A DNA stretch of 64,000 bases from Pantoea sp. 18069. GTDB lineage: Bacteria > Pseudomonadota > Gammaproteobacteria > Burkholderiales > Burkholderiaceae_C. The translations under genes and the position numbers were made by a program. The DNA lies in contig NZ_CACSJA010000002.1 of the NCBI RefSeq assembly GCF_902706035.1, forward strand, positions 1-64,000, in the 5' to 3' direction. Below, piece after piece: positions 8,940 through 19,397 of this stretch. The notes under the pieces are model-generated. The model saw only the letters and a list, made by a program, of their open reading frames with translations, made no database searches and was not told where the DNA came from. The first letter of the stretch is position 1, and every line of letters starts with the position of its first letter.

Positions 8940-9812
8940 TCACAGTTGCCTGGCGCTGAACGTGTCGCAGCCCTTGAGTTCGCCGCGCTGCAGGCCGCGC
9001 TGGAACCAGCGCTGACGCTGGGCACTGGTGCCGTGGGTGAAGCTGTCAGGCACCACCGCGCCGCCTGCGGCGCGCTGCAATGCGTCGTCGCCTATCCTGG
9101 CCGCGGCGTTCATCGCTTCTTCCACATCGCCCTGCTCGAGGATCTGGCGCGCATTCTGCGCATGGTGGGCCCAGACGCCCGCAAGACAGTCGGCCTGCAG
9201 CTCGAGCCGCACCGACAGCTGGTTGTACTCGGCCTTGCCGACCCGCCCGCGCATGCGGTCGACCTGTTCGTTGATGCCCAGCAGGTGCTGCACATGGTGG
9301 CCGACTTCATGCGCGATCACATAGGCCTGGGCGAAATCGCCGGGCGCACCGAGCTGGTTCTTGAGCGTCTGGTAGAAGCCCAGGTCGATATAGACCTTTT
9401 GATCAGCGGGGCAATAAAACGGCCCCATCGCCGCCTGGCCCGTGCCACAGGCGGTCGAAGTCGCACCGCGAAACAGCACCAGCCGGGGCTGCTGGTAGCT
9501 GCCGCCGTTCTTGCGAAACAGGTCGCCCCAGACATCTTCGGTGTCGGCCAGCACCGTGGACACAAAACGCGCCAGCGTGTCGTCGGCCGGGGGCTTGCCG
9601 ACCACGGCGGGCTGCTGCACCGCCACGGGGCTGCCCCCGCCGCTGAGCATGCCCAGCAGCGTCAGCGGGTTGATGCCCAGCACCCAGCCGCCGACCAGCG
9701 CCACCACGATCGTACCGATGCCGATGCTGCGCCCGCCAAAGACCGGCGAGCCGCCCCCCTGGCCGCGTCTGTCCTCGATATTTTCCGATTCCCGGTTGCC
9801 GTCCCAGCGCAT
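8940..9812 (-). CDS. Neutral zinc metallopeptidase (YpfJ-like)
   Basis: A 290-residue membrane-anchored protein of the putative neutral zinc metallopeptidase family. After a short polar N-terminus (MRWDGNRESENIEDRRG, characteristic of the family) there is a single hydrophobic segment (IGTIVVALVGGWVLGI), then a periplasmic domain with the zinc motif HEVGHH and downstream LELQADCLAG, which supplies the third ligand. A C-terminal HGTSAQRQRWFQRG is also typical. The ATG at 9812 is chosen over the longer reading frame because AAGGAG is placed six bases before it and because family members begin with this MRW sequence. Its natural substrate is not known. No operon partner is apparent. Confidence 0.88.
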   Translation of the reverse strand: MRWDGNRESENIEDRRGQGGGSPVFGGRSIGIGTIVVALVGGWVLGINPLTLLGMLSGGGSPVAVQQPAVVGKPPADDTLARFVSTVLADTEDVWGDLFRKNGGSYQQPRLVLFRGATSTACGTGQAAMGPFYCPADQKVYIDLGFYQTLKNQLGAPGDFAQAYVIAHEVGHHVQHLLGINEQVDRMRGRVGKAEYNQLSVRLELQADCLAGVWAHHAQNARQILEQGDVEEAMNAAARIGDDALQRAAGGAVVPDSFTHGTSAQRQRWFQRGLQRGELKGCDTFSARQL

Positions 9813-10069
9813 AAGAACTCCTTGGCGCCGGCATGCGCGGCGCGTGCAAGGGCATATTACGTCGCTGCAGCCCCTGGCGCGGCGCGCGCCGACCGAAATG
9901 TCAGGCAAGCAGGACTGGACTCCTACAAGCAGGCCGGACTTGACCTGTGTACATTCGAGACCATGCACTTCCTCACTGCCTGGCGCGCAGCGCTGCTCCG
10001 GATGCCCTTGCATGGACGCCTTGCGGCCGTCGCCCGGGCGGGCCTGGCGCCGGTGATCAAGGTGCGCGC

Positions 10070-11809
10070 ATGACGCAGCCGCCGCGGCACCCCAGCCCTG
10101 CCGAGACGCCCGAGCGCCGGCCCTGGAGCCTGCGCTCGCAGATTGCCGTGGTCTTCGGCAGCCTGGTCACGCTGGTCGCCGTGCTGCTGTCGCTGGCCTT
10201 TGGCGAACTGCTCAAATGGCGCATACAGAAGGAGGCCGCGGCATCGCTGCACATGGTGGCCCACAATGCGGCCAAGGTGCTGGCCGAAGGATTGTTCGAG
10301 CCCAGCCGGCTGGTCCAGGTGCTGGGCGCGTCCCAGGACCTCTGGGAAAAAGGCATGGACGCGCCCGAAGTCCTGCCGCTGCTGCAGCGCATGCATTCGA
10401 GCCGGCCCTACAGCCGCTGGATAGGCGTGGCCGACGTCCACGGCAACGTCGCGACCGACACCAACAACATCCTGCAGGGCAAGAACGTCTCCGACCTGCC
10501 CTGGTTCCAGGCCGGGCTCAAGGACGTGTACGTCGGCGACGTCCATACGTTCATGGCATTGGCCGACAGGCTCGCGCCGAGCAGCAGCGGCGAGCCCCAG
10601 CGCTTTCTCGATTTTTCCGCGCCCATCTACCGCAATGGCGAGACCCTGGGCGTGCTCGGCCTGCATCTGAGCTGGGACTGGGCCCGCGACACGCTCGAAG
10701 CCTTGCGCCCTACCTATGCCGACCACGCGCAGATCGAGCTGTTCGTGTTCGACCACACGGGCGAGATCATCTATGCCCCCGATGGCCGCATCGCGCCCTA
10801 TGCCGCGCTGGGACAGAAGCTGCCGCAGACCGAACAGCCGTCGGCCAGCGGACGCGACAGCATGACCACCCCGGGGCTCGCGGGCCTGGCGCAATGGAAG
10901 GACGCCAAGCCACCGTTCCTCACCGCCGTGACGCGGCTGCCGGCGCGCAATCTCGCGAGTGACCTGGGCTGGTACGTGGTCGTGCGCCAGCCCACGGCAA
11001 CGGCTTTCGTCGGCGCCGACACCGCCGTCGCCCAGGCGCTGGCCGGCGGCGTCGGCGCCGCCCTGCTGGCCGCGGTGATCGCGTCGCTGGCCGCGCGCCG
11101 GCTCAGCGAAGACCTCAACAGCCTGTCGCGCGCAGCGCTGCACATCGAGGCCGGCACGCCCGGCGCCGTCGTGCCGCAGACGCACAGCACGCGCGAAGTG
11201 CAACGCCTGTCGCGCACGCTCGACAACATGACGCGCCGCCTGCTGCACATGAACGAGGCCATGGAGGAAGTCGTGCGCCAGCGCACGCTGGAGTTGCAGC
11301 ATGCGAACCAGGAACTCGAGCGCCAGGCGAGCAGCGACCCGCTCACCGGGCTGCTCAACCGCCGCGGCTTCGATGCACGCCTTGTGACCGCGGTCGCGCT
11401 CGCGCAGCGCAGCGGCCGCGCGCTCAGCGTGATCACCATCGACGTAGACCATTTCAAGCGCGTCAACGACACCTATGGCCACGGAGTCGGCGACAACGTG
11501 CTGCGCACGCTGGCCCAGCAGTTCAAGGCACGGCTGCGCGCATCGGATGCAGTCGCCCGCCTGGGAGGTGAGGAATTCATTATCTTGCTGCCCGATACCC
11601 CGCCCCATACCGCGCTCGAAATGGCCGAGGAACTGCTGGTATCGGTCGCAAGCCATGCCCGCGACGTGGTGGGCAACATCACCATCAGCGCCGGTGTGTC
11701 GGCATTGCGACCCGACGACGAGAATGGCAGCGCGATGTTGCGCCGCAGCGACGCTGCGCTCTACGCCGCCAAGACCGCGGGGCGCAACCGCGCCGTGGCC
11801 CAGGTCTGA
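10070..11809 (+). CDS. Membrane diguanylate cyclase with dCache-type sensor and GGDEF domain
   Basis: A 579-residue protein. A transmembrane segment (IAVVFGSLVTLVAVLLSLAF) precedes a ~260-residue periplasmic sensor of the double-Cache type (NILQGKNVSDLPWFQAGL, YVGDVH, FLDFSAPIYRNG are typical), then a second membrane segment (ALAGGVGAALLAAVIASLAA), a HAMP-like linker, a coiled-coil stretch (LELQHANQELERQ) and a GGDEF domain. The active site reads GGEEF, which is compatible with diguanylate cyclase activity, and an RxxD inhibitory site (RASD) lies five residues before it, so product feedback is expected. No EAL domain. The start at 10070 is preferred to an upstream one at 9947, whose first 41 residues look non-coding. 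A sensed ligand cannot be inferred. Confidence 0.9.
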   Translation: MTQPPRHPSPAETPERRPWSLRSQIAVVFGSLVTLVAVLLSLAFGELLKWRIQKEAAASLHMVAHNAAKVLAEGLFEPSRLVQVLGASQDLWEKGMDAPEVLPLLQRMHSSRPYSRWIGVADVHGNVATDTNNILQGKNVSDLPWFQAGLKDVYVGDVHTFMALADRLAPSSSGEPQRFLDFSAPIYRNGETLGVLGLHLSWDWARDTLEALRPTYADHAQIELFVFDHTGEIIYAPDGRIAPYAALGQKLPQTEQPSASGRDSMTTPGLAGLAQWKDAKPPFLTAVTRLPARNLASDLGWYVVVRQPTATAFVGADTAVAQALAGGVGAALLAAVIASLAARRLSEDLNSLSRAALHIEAGTPGAVVPQTHSTREVQRLSRTLDNMTRRLLHMNEAMEEVVRQRTLELQHANQELERQASSDPLTGLLNRRGFDARLVTAVALAQRSGRALSVITIDVDHFKRVNDTYGHGVGDNVLRTLAQQFKARLRASDAVARLGGEEFIILLPDTPPHTALEMAEELLVSVASHARDVVGNITISAGVSALRPDDENGSAMLRRSDAALYAAKTAGRNRAVAQV

Positions 11810-11828
11810 GCAGGCCGCGCAACGCCCC

Positions 11829-12182
11829 TCAATGGGTATCGACGGTGCTGGCGCAGGCCGGCTGGTCGAAATAGGCGCACAGGCGCGCGCTCAGGCGGTG
11901 CAGCTGCGGGCAGCCTATGGATTGGGCCGCAGCCAGCTGCTGGCGCGCATAGTCGAAATCACCGAGCATCATCGCCGCATGCACGGCACGGCCATGGCCG
12001 GCCATCTGCAGGATGAAGGCATCGAGCTCATGCTGAGGCCAATAGGCACTGTGGCAATTGCCTGCGCGCCAGGCGCTGTCGCGCTCGCCCGACACAGCGC
12101 AGTCCGATCCGCCGGCCAGCCCGCACGCATGCGCTGCGCGGTCACGCGGGGCACGCCACGCAAACCTCAACATCGCCAGCAT
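11829..12182 (-). CDS. Small protein of unknown function
   Basis: A 117-residue protein that I do not recognise. It is believable as a gene because the ATG at 12182 is preceded by a strong AGGAGGT ribosome site six bases upstream, and because codon use fits the neighbours. The sequence has five cysteines, an Arg-rich N-terminus, and an amphipathic helical second half (HELDAFILQMAGHGRAVHAAMMLGDFDYARQQLAAAQ) reminiscent of a short TPR-like helix pair, though this is only an impression. No signal peptide or membrane segment. It converges on the diguanylate cyclase, whose stop is 19 bases away. Confidence 0.65.
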   Translation of the reverse strand: MLAMLRFAWRAPRDRAAHACGLAGGSDCAVSGERDSAWRAGNCHSAYWPQHELDAFILQMAGHGRAVHAAMMLGDFDYARQQLAAAQSIGCPQLHRLSARLCAYFDQPACASTVDTH

Positions 12183-12330
12183 AAGAAGACCTCCTGATCA
12201 CTGCGGCACGCCCCATGCATGCCACCTCGACAGTGCATGGTAAGAGTGGAATGTGACAGGAGCGTAGGGAAAAACGCGCTGACGGATGTCGGAAATTACC
12301 GATAGACGGGCAAGCCCGCCTGTCCAAAGC

Positions 12331-12897
12331 TTATGCGCGCGGCAGCGTGACGCCGCTTTGACCCTGGTATTTGCCGCCACGGTCCTTGTAGCTGACTTCG
12401 CAGACTTCGTCGCTTTCGAAGAACAGCACCTGTGCGCAGCCTTCGCCCGCATAGATGCGCGCGGGCAGCGGCGTGGTGTTGGAAAACTCCAGCGTCACAT
12501 AGCCTTCCCACTCGGGCTCGAACGGCGTCACGTTGACGATGATGCCGCAGCGCGCGTAGGTGCTCTTGCCCAGGCAGATCGTCAGCACGTTGCGCGGAAT
12601 GCGGAAATATTCGACGGTGCGCGCGAGCGCAAAGCTGTTGGGCGGAATGATGCAGCTGTCGCCTTCGAAGTCGACAAAGCTTTTCTCGTCGAAGTTCTTC
12701 GGGTCGACCACGGTGCTGTGGATGTTGGTGAACACCTTGAATTCGGGCGCGCAGCGGATGTCATAGCCATAGCTGCTGGTGCCGTAGCTGATGATCTTGC
12801 GGCCGTCGGCCTCGCGCACCTGACCGGGCTCGAAGGGCTCGATCATGCCGGTGCTTTCCGCCATGCGACGGATCCATTTGTCGCTCTTGATACTCAT
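12331..12897 (-). CDS. dcd: dCTP deaminase
   Basis: A 188-residue enzyme with the length and sequence of Dcd. It deaminates dCTP to dUTP in the cytoplasm, supplying dUMP for thymidylate synthesis. The N-terminus [13 protein letters not shown], the nucleotide-binding [23 protein letters not shown] segment and the catalytic-site strand [11 protein letters not shown] are all typical of the proteobacterial homotrimeric enzyme, and the C-terminal [13 protein letters not shown] loop that folds over the nucleotide is intact. No start ambiguity is apparent. It is upstream of the small unknown gene on the same strand; the 148-bp gap contains nothing obvious. Confidence 0.97.
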   Translation of the reverse strand: MSIKSDKWIRRMAESTGMIEPFEPGQVREADGRKIISYGTSSYGYDIRCAPEFKVFTNIHSTVVDPKNFDEKSFVDFEGDSCIIPPNSFALARTVEYFRIPRNVLTICLGKSTYARCGIIVNVTPFEPEWEGYVTLEFSNTTPLPARIYAGEGCAQVLFFESDEVCEVSYKDRGGKYQGQSGVTLPRA

Positions 12898-12948
12898 GGG
12901 ATTTCCTGCCAGTACTGCTTCGGACGCTTGAAAACCAAGCGTAACAGG

Positions 12949-14232
12949 CTATTTTGCTTGAGAAATAATGGTTTGCTCCACCAACCGGTCATCGCCCAGC
13001 ACGATCATCGCGAACAGCAATTCATCGAGATTGCGCGCCGCCTGCGTCTTGCGCGCCAGCAGCGGCGTGGCTGCGGGGTCTAGCACCAGAAAGTCGGCTT
13101 CGCAGCCGGGCAGCAGGTTGCCGACCACGCCCCCCAATCCCATGGCCGCGGCCGCGCCGCCCGTGTGCTGCCACCACAGATCGGCGGGCGCGAGACTCAG
13201 CCCGCGCTTGGTCTGGCCCTCGCGCCCCACGGCGTACGCCGCGAGCATGGTCTGAAACGGCGAAAAGCTCGTGCCCGCGCCGACGTCGCTGGCCAGGCCA
13301 TAGGCAAAGCCCGCCTCCTGTGCGCTTGCATAGTCAAAGAAACCGCTGCCCAGGAACAGGTTGCTCGTCGGGCTCACGGCCGCAGCCGCGCCGCGCGCGC
13401 GCATCAGCGCGCGGTCCGCGGCATCGAGGTGAATGCAGTGCGCATAGACCGCGCGCTCGCGCAGCAGGCCGAAATCGTCGTAGACCGACAGGTAGCTGCG
13501 CGCCTGCGGAAACAGCGCGCGCACCCAGCGCACTTCGTCGAGGTTCTCGGCGACATGGGACTGTATCCAGACATCGGGGTAGCGCGCGGCGAGTTCGCCC
13601 GCGCCGCGCAGTTGCGCTTCGGAGCTCGTGGGCGCAAAGCGCGGCGTGATCGCATAGCCCAGCCGGGCTACGCCGTGCCAGCGCTGGATCAGCGCCTCGG
13701 TGTCGAGCAGGCTTTGCTCGGTCGCGTCGCGCACGCCATCGGGCGAATGCCGGTCCTGCAGCACCTTGCCCGTGACCAGGCGCATCTGCGCCTTTTGCGC
13801 CGCGCCCATCAAGGCGTCGACCGACGCCGGATGGCTGGTCGCGAACGCCAGCGCCGTGGTCACGCCGTTGCGCAGCAGCTCGGCAATGAAGAAATCGGCG
13901 ACTTCGGCGCTGTATGCCGCATCGACAAACCGCTGCTCGTGCGGGAAGGTGTAGTTCTCGAGCCAGGGCAGCAAACCATCGGCGGGCGCGCCGATGACGT
14001 CGGTCTGCGGGTAGTGGATATGCAGGTCGACAAAACCCGGCGCGATCAGCCGCCCGGGAAAGTGCTGCACGGGCAGGCCTGCATAGCCCGGCGACAGCGT
14101 GGCCCAGCTGCCCGCGGCCTGCACGCGCGCACGGCCGTCGGGCGTGCGCGCCACGGCCAGCAGGCCGTCTTCTTCGTACAGGGGCTGGCCCTCTGGGGTG
14201 AAGCGCAACAGGGCGCTGCGGTAGATGTGCAT
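12949..14232 (-). CDS. guaD: Guanine deaminase
   Basis: A 427-residue amidohydrolase that hydrolyses guanine to xanthine and ammonia. The signature metal site PGFVDLHIHYPQTD (His71, His73) is the guanine deaminase form of the amidohydrolase motif. Further metal/active-site regions are seen in IQSHVAENLDEV (about 213-224), AVYAHCIHL and LASDVGAGTSFS. Length matches bacterial GuaD. The product xanthine is the substrate of XdhAB encoded at 24598-28457. A BMP-family binding protein gene lies upstream on the same strand (41 bases between), so the two may be co-transcribed as an uptake-plus-deamination unit. Confidence 0.95.
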   Translation of the reverse strand: MHIYRSALLRFTPEGQPLYEEDGLLAVARTPDGRARVQAAGSWATLSPGYAGLPVQHFPGRLIAPGFVDLHIHYPQTDVIGAPADGLLPWLENYTFPHEQRFVDAAYSAEVADFFIAELLRNGVTTALAFATSHPASVDALMGAAQKAQMRLVTGKVLQDRHSPDGVRDATEQSLLDTEALIQRWHGVARLGYAITPRFAPTSSEAQLRGAGELAARYPDVWIQSHVAENLDEVRWVRALFPQARSYLSVYDDFGLLRERAVYAHCIHLDAADRALMRARGAAAAVSPTSNLFLGSGFFDYASAQEAGFAYGLASDVGAGTSFSPFQTMLAAYAVGREGQTKRGLSLAPADLWWQHTGGAAAAMGLGGVVGNLLPGCEADFLVLDPAATPLLARKTQAARNLDELLFAMIVLGDDRLVEQTIISQAK

Positions 14233-14273
14233 GGGAGAAGCTTAACGGCAGGCGGTAGAAAACCGTGTTGTAT

Positions 14274-15371
14274 TCAATGGCCCGGCGAGCCTTGCACGCC
14301 TTCTACCAGCCATTTCATGTCGAGTATCTGTGCGTCGGTCAGCGCCGAGCCCTTGGCGATCACCACATGGCCGGCGTTGTCGCGCACATCGGCCCTGGCG
14401 GCGGCGAACGGCTGGATCCGGCCCTGGGCCATGAGCCGCTGCTGGTCAAGCACTTCCTTTTGCACCGTCTGCGGCACCTTGCGGCCAAAGGCTTCGAGGC
14501 GGATCATGCCTTCGCGCACGCCACCCCAGACATCGCCGCTGGCCCAGGTGCCGTCCTGCACGGCGCGCGCGCGCCGCGTGTAGTAGTCGCCCCACTGGTG
14601 GGTCACGGCCAGGATCTGCGCGTCGGGCGCGACCTGGCGCATGTCCGAGTGGTAGGCAATGGCGAACCTGCCGCGCTCCTGCGCCGCGACCATGACCGCG
14701 TTCGAGGCCGAATGAAACGCCAGCACGTCGGCGCCCTGGTTCATCAGCGTCATTGCCGCGTCGCGCTCCCTGGCCGGGTCGAACCAGGTGTCGAGCCAGA
14801 CCACCTTGACCCGGGCGCCGGGGTTGACCGAACGCATGCCCAGCGTGAACGCGTTGATGCCCTGCAGCACTTCGGGAATCGGAAAGCCCGCGACATAGCC
14901 CGCGACACCACTCTTGCTCATGCGCGCCGCGGCAATGCCCGACAGGTAGCGACCCTCGTAGTAGCGCGCATTGGCTGTGGCGACATTGGCCGCGCGCTTG
15001 TAGCCGGTGATCGATTCGAACTTGACGTCGGGAAAGTCGCGCGCCACGCGCAGCGCCGGCTCCATATAGCCAAAGCTGGTGGTGAAGATCAGCTGGTGGC
15101 CGTTGCGCGCGAGATCGCGCAGCACGCGCTCGGCGTCAGGCCCTTCGGCGACATCGGCGACCACGGTGGTCCTGAGCTGCTTGCCCAGCGCCGCTTCGGC
15201 GGCCTTGCGGCCGGCGTCGTGCTGGTGCGTCCAGCCGGCGTCAAATACCGGCGTGACATAGACGAATGCCGCCGACAACGGCTGGTCGGCGTCGGCCTTG
15301 GCGGGCGTCTGGGAAAAAACGGGAGCGAAAAAACAGGCGACCGCGAGCGCGGCTGCGAGGTTTTTGTACAT
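14274..15371 (-). CDS. BMP/PnrA-like substrate-binding protein (probable purine nucleoside or base binding)
   Basis: A 365-residue member of the basic membrane protein family. The N-terminus is a signal peptide (MYKNLAAALAVACFFAPVFSQ); a cysteine is present but the surrounding residues are a poor lipobox. Family signatures are AFVYVTPVFDAGWTHQHD, EGPDAERVLRDLARNGHQLIF, TTSFGYMEP, YEGRYLSGIAA and GFPIPEVLQGINAFTLG. The aromatic residues after PVFDAGWT and in WGDYYTRR correspond to the base-stacking region of PnrA-like purine nucleoside receptors (family knowledge). It is more distant from the two tandem homologues at 18087-20543 than they are from each other, and it stands directly upstream of guaD. 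Confidence 0.87.
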   Translation of the reverse strand: MYKNLAAALAVACFFAPVFSQTPAKADADQPLSAAFVYVTPVFDAGWTHQHDAGRKAAEAALGKQLRTTVVADVAEGPDAERVLRDLARNGHQLIFTTSFGYMEPALRVARDFPDVKFESITGYKRAANVATANARYYEGRYLSGIAAARMSKSGVAGYVAGFPIPEVLQGINAFTLGMRSVNPGARVKVVWLDTWFDPARERDAAMTLMNQGADVLAFHSASNAVMVAAQERGRFAIAYHSDMRQVAPDAQILAVTHQWGDYYTRRARAVQDGTWASGDVWGGVREGMIRLEAFGRKVPQTVQKEVLDQQRLMAQGRIQPFAAARADVRDNAGHVVIAKGSALTDAQILDMKWLVEGVQGSPGH

Positions 15372-15516
15372 GGTGGTCCTCTACATGGCCCGAAAAAACA
15401 ACGCCTGCCGCAGCGGGCACTGCGACAGGCGGGGCGGATTCTAGCGCGGACAGCGGCTTCAAGTGGCCGCGCTGCCACAATGGGCATCAAACCCATTCAC
15501 CGAGGAGACCCTTGCA

Positions 15517-15957
15517 ATGCCTGAGTTTGTCGACCGTTCGCCCCCGGGCGAGTGCATTTTCTGCCGCATCGTGCGCAACGAGCTGCCCGCGGCGCGGGTT
15601 TATGAAGACGACCTGACCCTGGCCTTCATGGATATCGGCCAGGTCACGCCCGGCCATGTGCTGGTCGCCACAAAGCGCCATGCGGCCACGCTGCTGGACC
15701 TGACCGAAGCCGAGGCCGCGGCCGTGATGCAGACCGCGCAGCGCATGGCGCGGGCGCAGCAGGCAGCGTTCGCGCCCGAAGGCATCACCTTGCTGCAGGC
15801 CAATGGCGCGGCCGGCGGGCAGACCGTGGCCCACTTCCATGTGCACGTGGTGGCGCGCAAGGCGGGCGATGGCGTGAGCTTTGCCTGGCCGCGCAAGGAG
15901 CCGGGCGGCGAGGTGATTGCGGGCTATGCGGCGCAGCTACGCGCGGCGCTGGGTTGA
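15517..15957 (+). CDS. HIT-family (HINT-like) nucleotide-binding protein
   Basis: A 146-residue histidine triad protein. The catalytic motif HFHVHVV (His106, His108, His110) is complete, and the N-terminal CIFCRIV pair (Cys13, Cys16) is a zinc-binding feature of many HIT proteins. Such enzymes hydrolyse adenosine phosphoramidates or related AMP conjugates; the physiological substrate is unknown. The ATG at 15517 is preferred over one at 15463 because GAGGAG is correctly placed and the domain starts right after it. It is the only plus-strand gene between the purine genes and converges on the adenine deaminase gene. Confidence 0.92.
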   Translation: MPEFVDRSPPGECIFCRIVRNELPAARVYEDDLTLAFMDIGQVTPGHVLVATKRHAATLLDLTEAEAAAVMQTAQRMARAQQAAFAPEGITLLQANGAAGGQTVAHFHVHVVARKAGDGVSFAWPRKEPGGEVIAGYAAQLRAALG

Positions 15958-15984
15958 GCAGCGCTTCGGCAGGCGCAGGCCGCC

Positions 15985-18014
<2,030 letters not shown>

Positions 18015-18036
18015 CGCGCCGAGTGTATTCACAAGG

Positions 18037-18065
18037 CATAAGGGCCGCCTATGGCAGCCCTTATG
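18037..18065 (-). promoter_or_regulatory. Perfect 9-bp stem hairpin before the Rieske oxygenase gene
   Basis: CATAAGGGC and GCCCTTATG form a perfect 9-bp stem with an 11-base loop, ending 23 bases before the Rieske ATG and starting about 20 bases after the stop of the upstream BMP gene. There is no T run after it, so it is not a standard terminator; it may be an mRNA processing/stabilising hairpin, an attenuator or an operator. Confidence 0.55.
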
Positions 18066-18086
18066 ACCCAGTATTTAAGTAAAAGC

Positions 18087-19244
18087 TTACTTTTTATCGC
18101 CGCCGGGCACGTTGCCTTCCACGCCCTTGACGTAGAAGTTCACGCCCGACAGGAACTGGTCATCGGCGACGGTGTCGTCGGCCACGACGGGCTTGCCGTC
18201 CTGGCCCAGGATCGGGCCCTTCCAGATCGTGAAGCTGCCGTCCTTGAGGCCGGCCTTGACTTCCTCGACCTTGGCCTTGATTTCGGCAGGCACGTCTTCG
18301 GCGATGGACACCAGGTCGATCGCGCCTTCCTTCACGCCCCACCAGCTCGCGCCCGTGGCCCAGTTGCCGTCCAGCGCTTCCTGGGTGGCCTTGGTGTAGT
18401 AAGGCGCCCAGTTGATGATGGCCGAGCCCAGGTGGGCCTTGGGGCCGTAGGCCGTCATGTCCGAATCCCAGCCGAACGCGCGCTTGCCCTTTTCCTGTGC
18501 GGTCTTGAGCACGGCCGGCGAGTCGGTGTTCTGGAACAGCACGTCGGCGCCGCCGTTGATCAGCGAGGTGGCGGCTTCGGTTTCCTTGGGCGGGCTGAAC
18601 CATTCGTTGACCCAGACCACCTTGGTCCTGACCTGGGGGTTGACCGACTGCGCACCCAGCGTGAAGCTGTTGATGTTGCGGATCACTTCGGGAATCGGCA
18701 CCGAGCCGACCACGCCCAGCGTGTTGCTGGTGGTCATCGCACCGGCGATGATGCCGGCCAGGTACGCGCCTTCGTAGGTGCGGCTGTCATAGGTGCGCAC
18801 GTTGGCGGCGGTCTTGTAGCCCGTGGCGTGCTCGAACTTCACGTCCGAGAAATCGGGAGCGATCTTCTGCAGCGCTTCCATGTAGCCGAAGGTCGTACCG
18901 AAGATCATCTTGTTGCCCTGGCCGGCCAGGTCGCGCAGCACGCGCTCGGCGTCCGGGCCTTCGGGCACGCTTTCGACATAGCTGGTCTGGATCTTGTCGC
19001 CGAACTCCTGCTCGAGCTTCTTGCGCGCCTGGTCATGGGCATACGACCAGCCGCCATCGCCGACGGGACCGACATACGCAAACGCGATCTTCAAGGGCTC
19101 GGGCTTGGCCGGCGCAGCGGCTTCGGGTGCCGCAACCGGTGCGGGCGCGGGCTCTTCCTTCTTGCCGCAGCCGGCCAGGGCCGCCGCGGCCACGGCCGTG
19201 AGCGCCGCGAGCTTGAACATCGAGCGCTTGTGCAGATCAGTCAT
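18087..19244 (-). CDS. BMP/PnrA-like lipoprotein, ABC transporter substrate-binding protein (paralogue 1)
   Basis: A 385-residue lipoprotein: MTDLHKRSMFKLAALTAVAAAALAGC gives a clear lipobox (LAGC) followed by KKEE and an Ala/Pro-rich linker. The mature part has the BMP-family signatures AFAYVGPVGDGGWSYAHD, EGPDAERVLRDLAGQGNKMIF, GTTFGYMEALQ, YEGAYLAGIIAGAM, VPIPEVIRNINSFTLG and VNEWFSPPKE. The start at 19244 is chosen over one at 19331 because of AAGGAAG just upstream and because it gives a proper signal peptide. It is the last of two tandem paralogues behind the NupOPQ-like transporter genes and presumably delivers purine nucleosides or bases to it. Confidence 0.92.
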   Translation of the reverse strand: MTDLHKRSMFKLAALTAVAAAALAGCGKKEEPAPAPVAAPEAAAPAKPEPLKIAFAYVGPVGDGGWSYAHDQARKKLEQEFGDKIQTSYVESVPEGPDAERVLRDLAGQGNKMIFGTTFGYMEALQKIAPDFSDVKFEHATGYKTAANVRTYDSRTYEGAYLAGIIAGAMTTSNTLGVVGSVPIPEVIRNINSFTLGAQSVNPQVRTKVVWVNEWFSPPKETEAATSLINGGADVLFQNTDSPAVLKTAQEKGKRAFGWDSDMTAYGPKAHLGSAIINWAPYYTKATQEALDGNWATGASWWGVKEGAIDLVSIAEDVPAEIKAKVEEVKAGLKDGSFTIWKGPILGQDGKPVVADDTVADDQFLSGVNFYVKGVEGNVPGGDKK

Positions 19245-19330
19245 ATTTCTTCCTTGGAAAAAAGCAGGGTCAAAACAACGGGAAACATGGCCGTGGCCGG
19301 CCCGGGGAGGCACGTCCTTGCCTGACAGCA

Positions 19331-19378
19331 TGTATCAACAGGTATCAGCAAGAGGTATCAACAAGAGGTGTTAGCAAG
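19331..19378. repeat. Short tandem repeat between the two BMP genes
   Basis: About three and a half imperfect copies of a 13-base unit, GGTATCARCAAGA, fill the gap between the two BMP genes. Such a slippage-prone array could be a by-product of the gene duplication. It is too short and lacks spacers for a CRISPR array. Confidence 0.7.
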
Positions 19379-19397
19379 TAACGCGCCTGGCCCGCGA

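Noticed and set aside
19331-19378. Short direct repeats as a possible CRISPR fragment
   Set aside because: Units are adjacent without spacers and imperfect; no cas genes are nearby.
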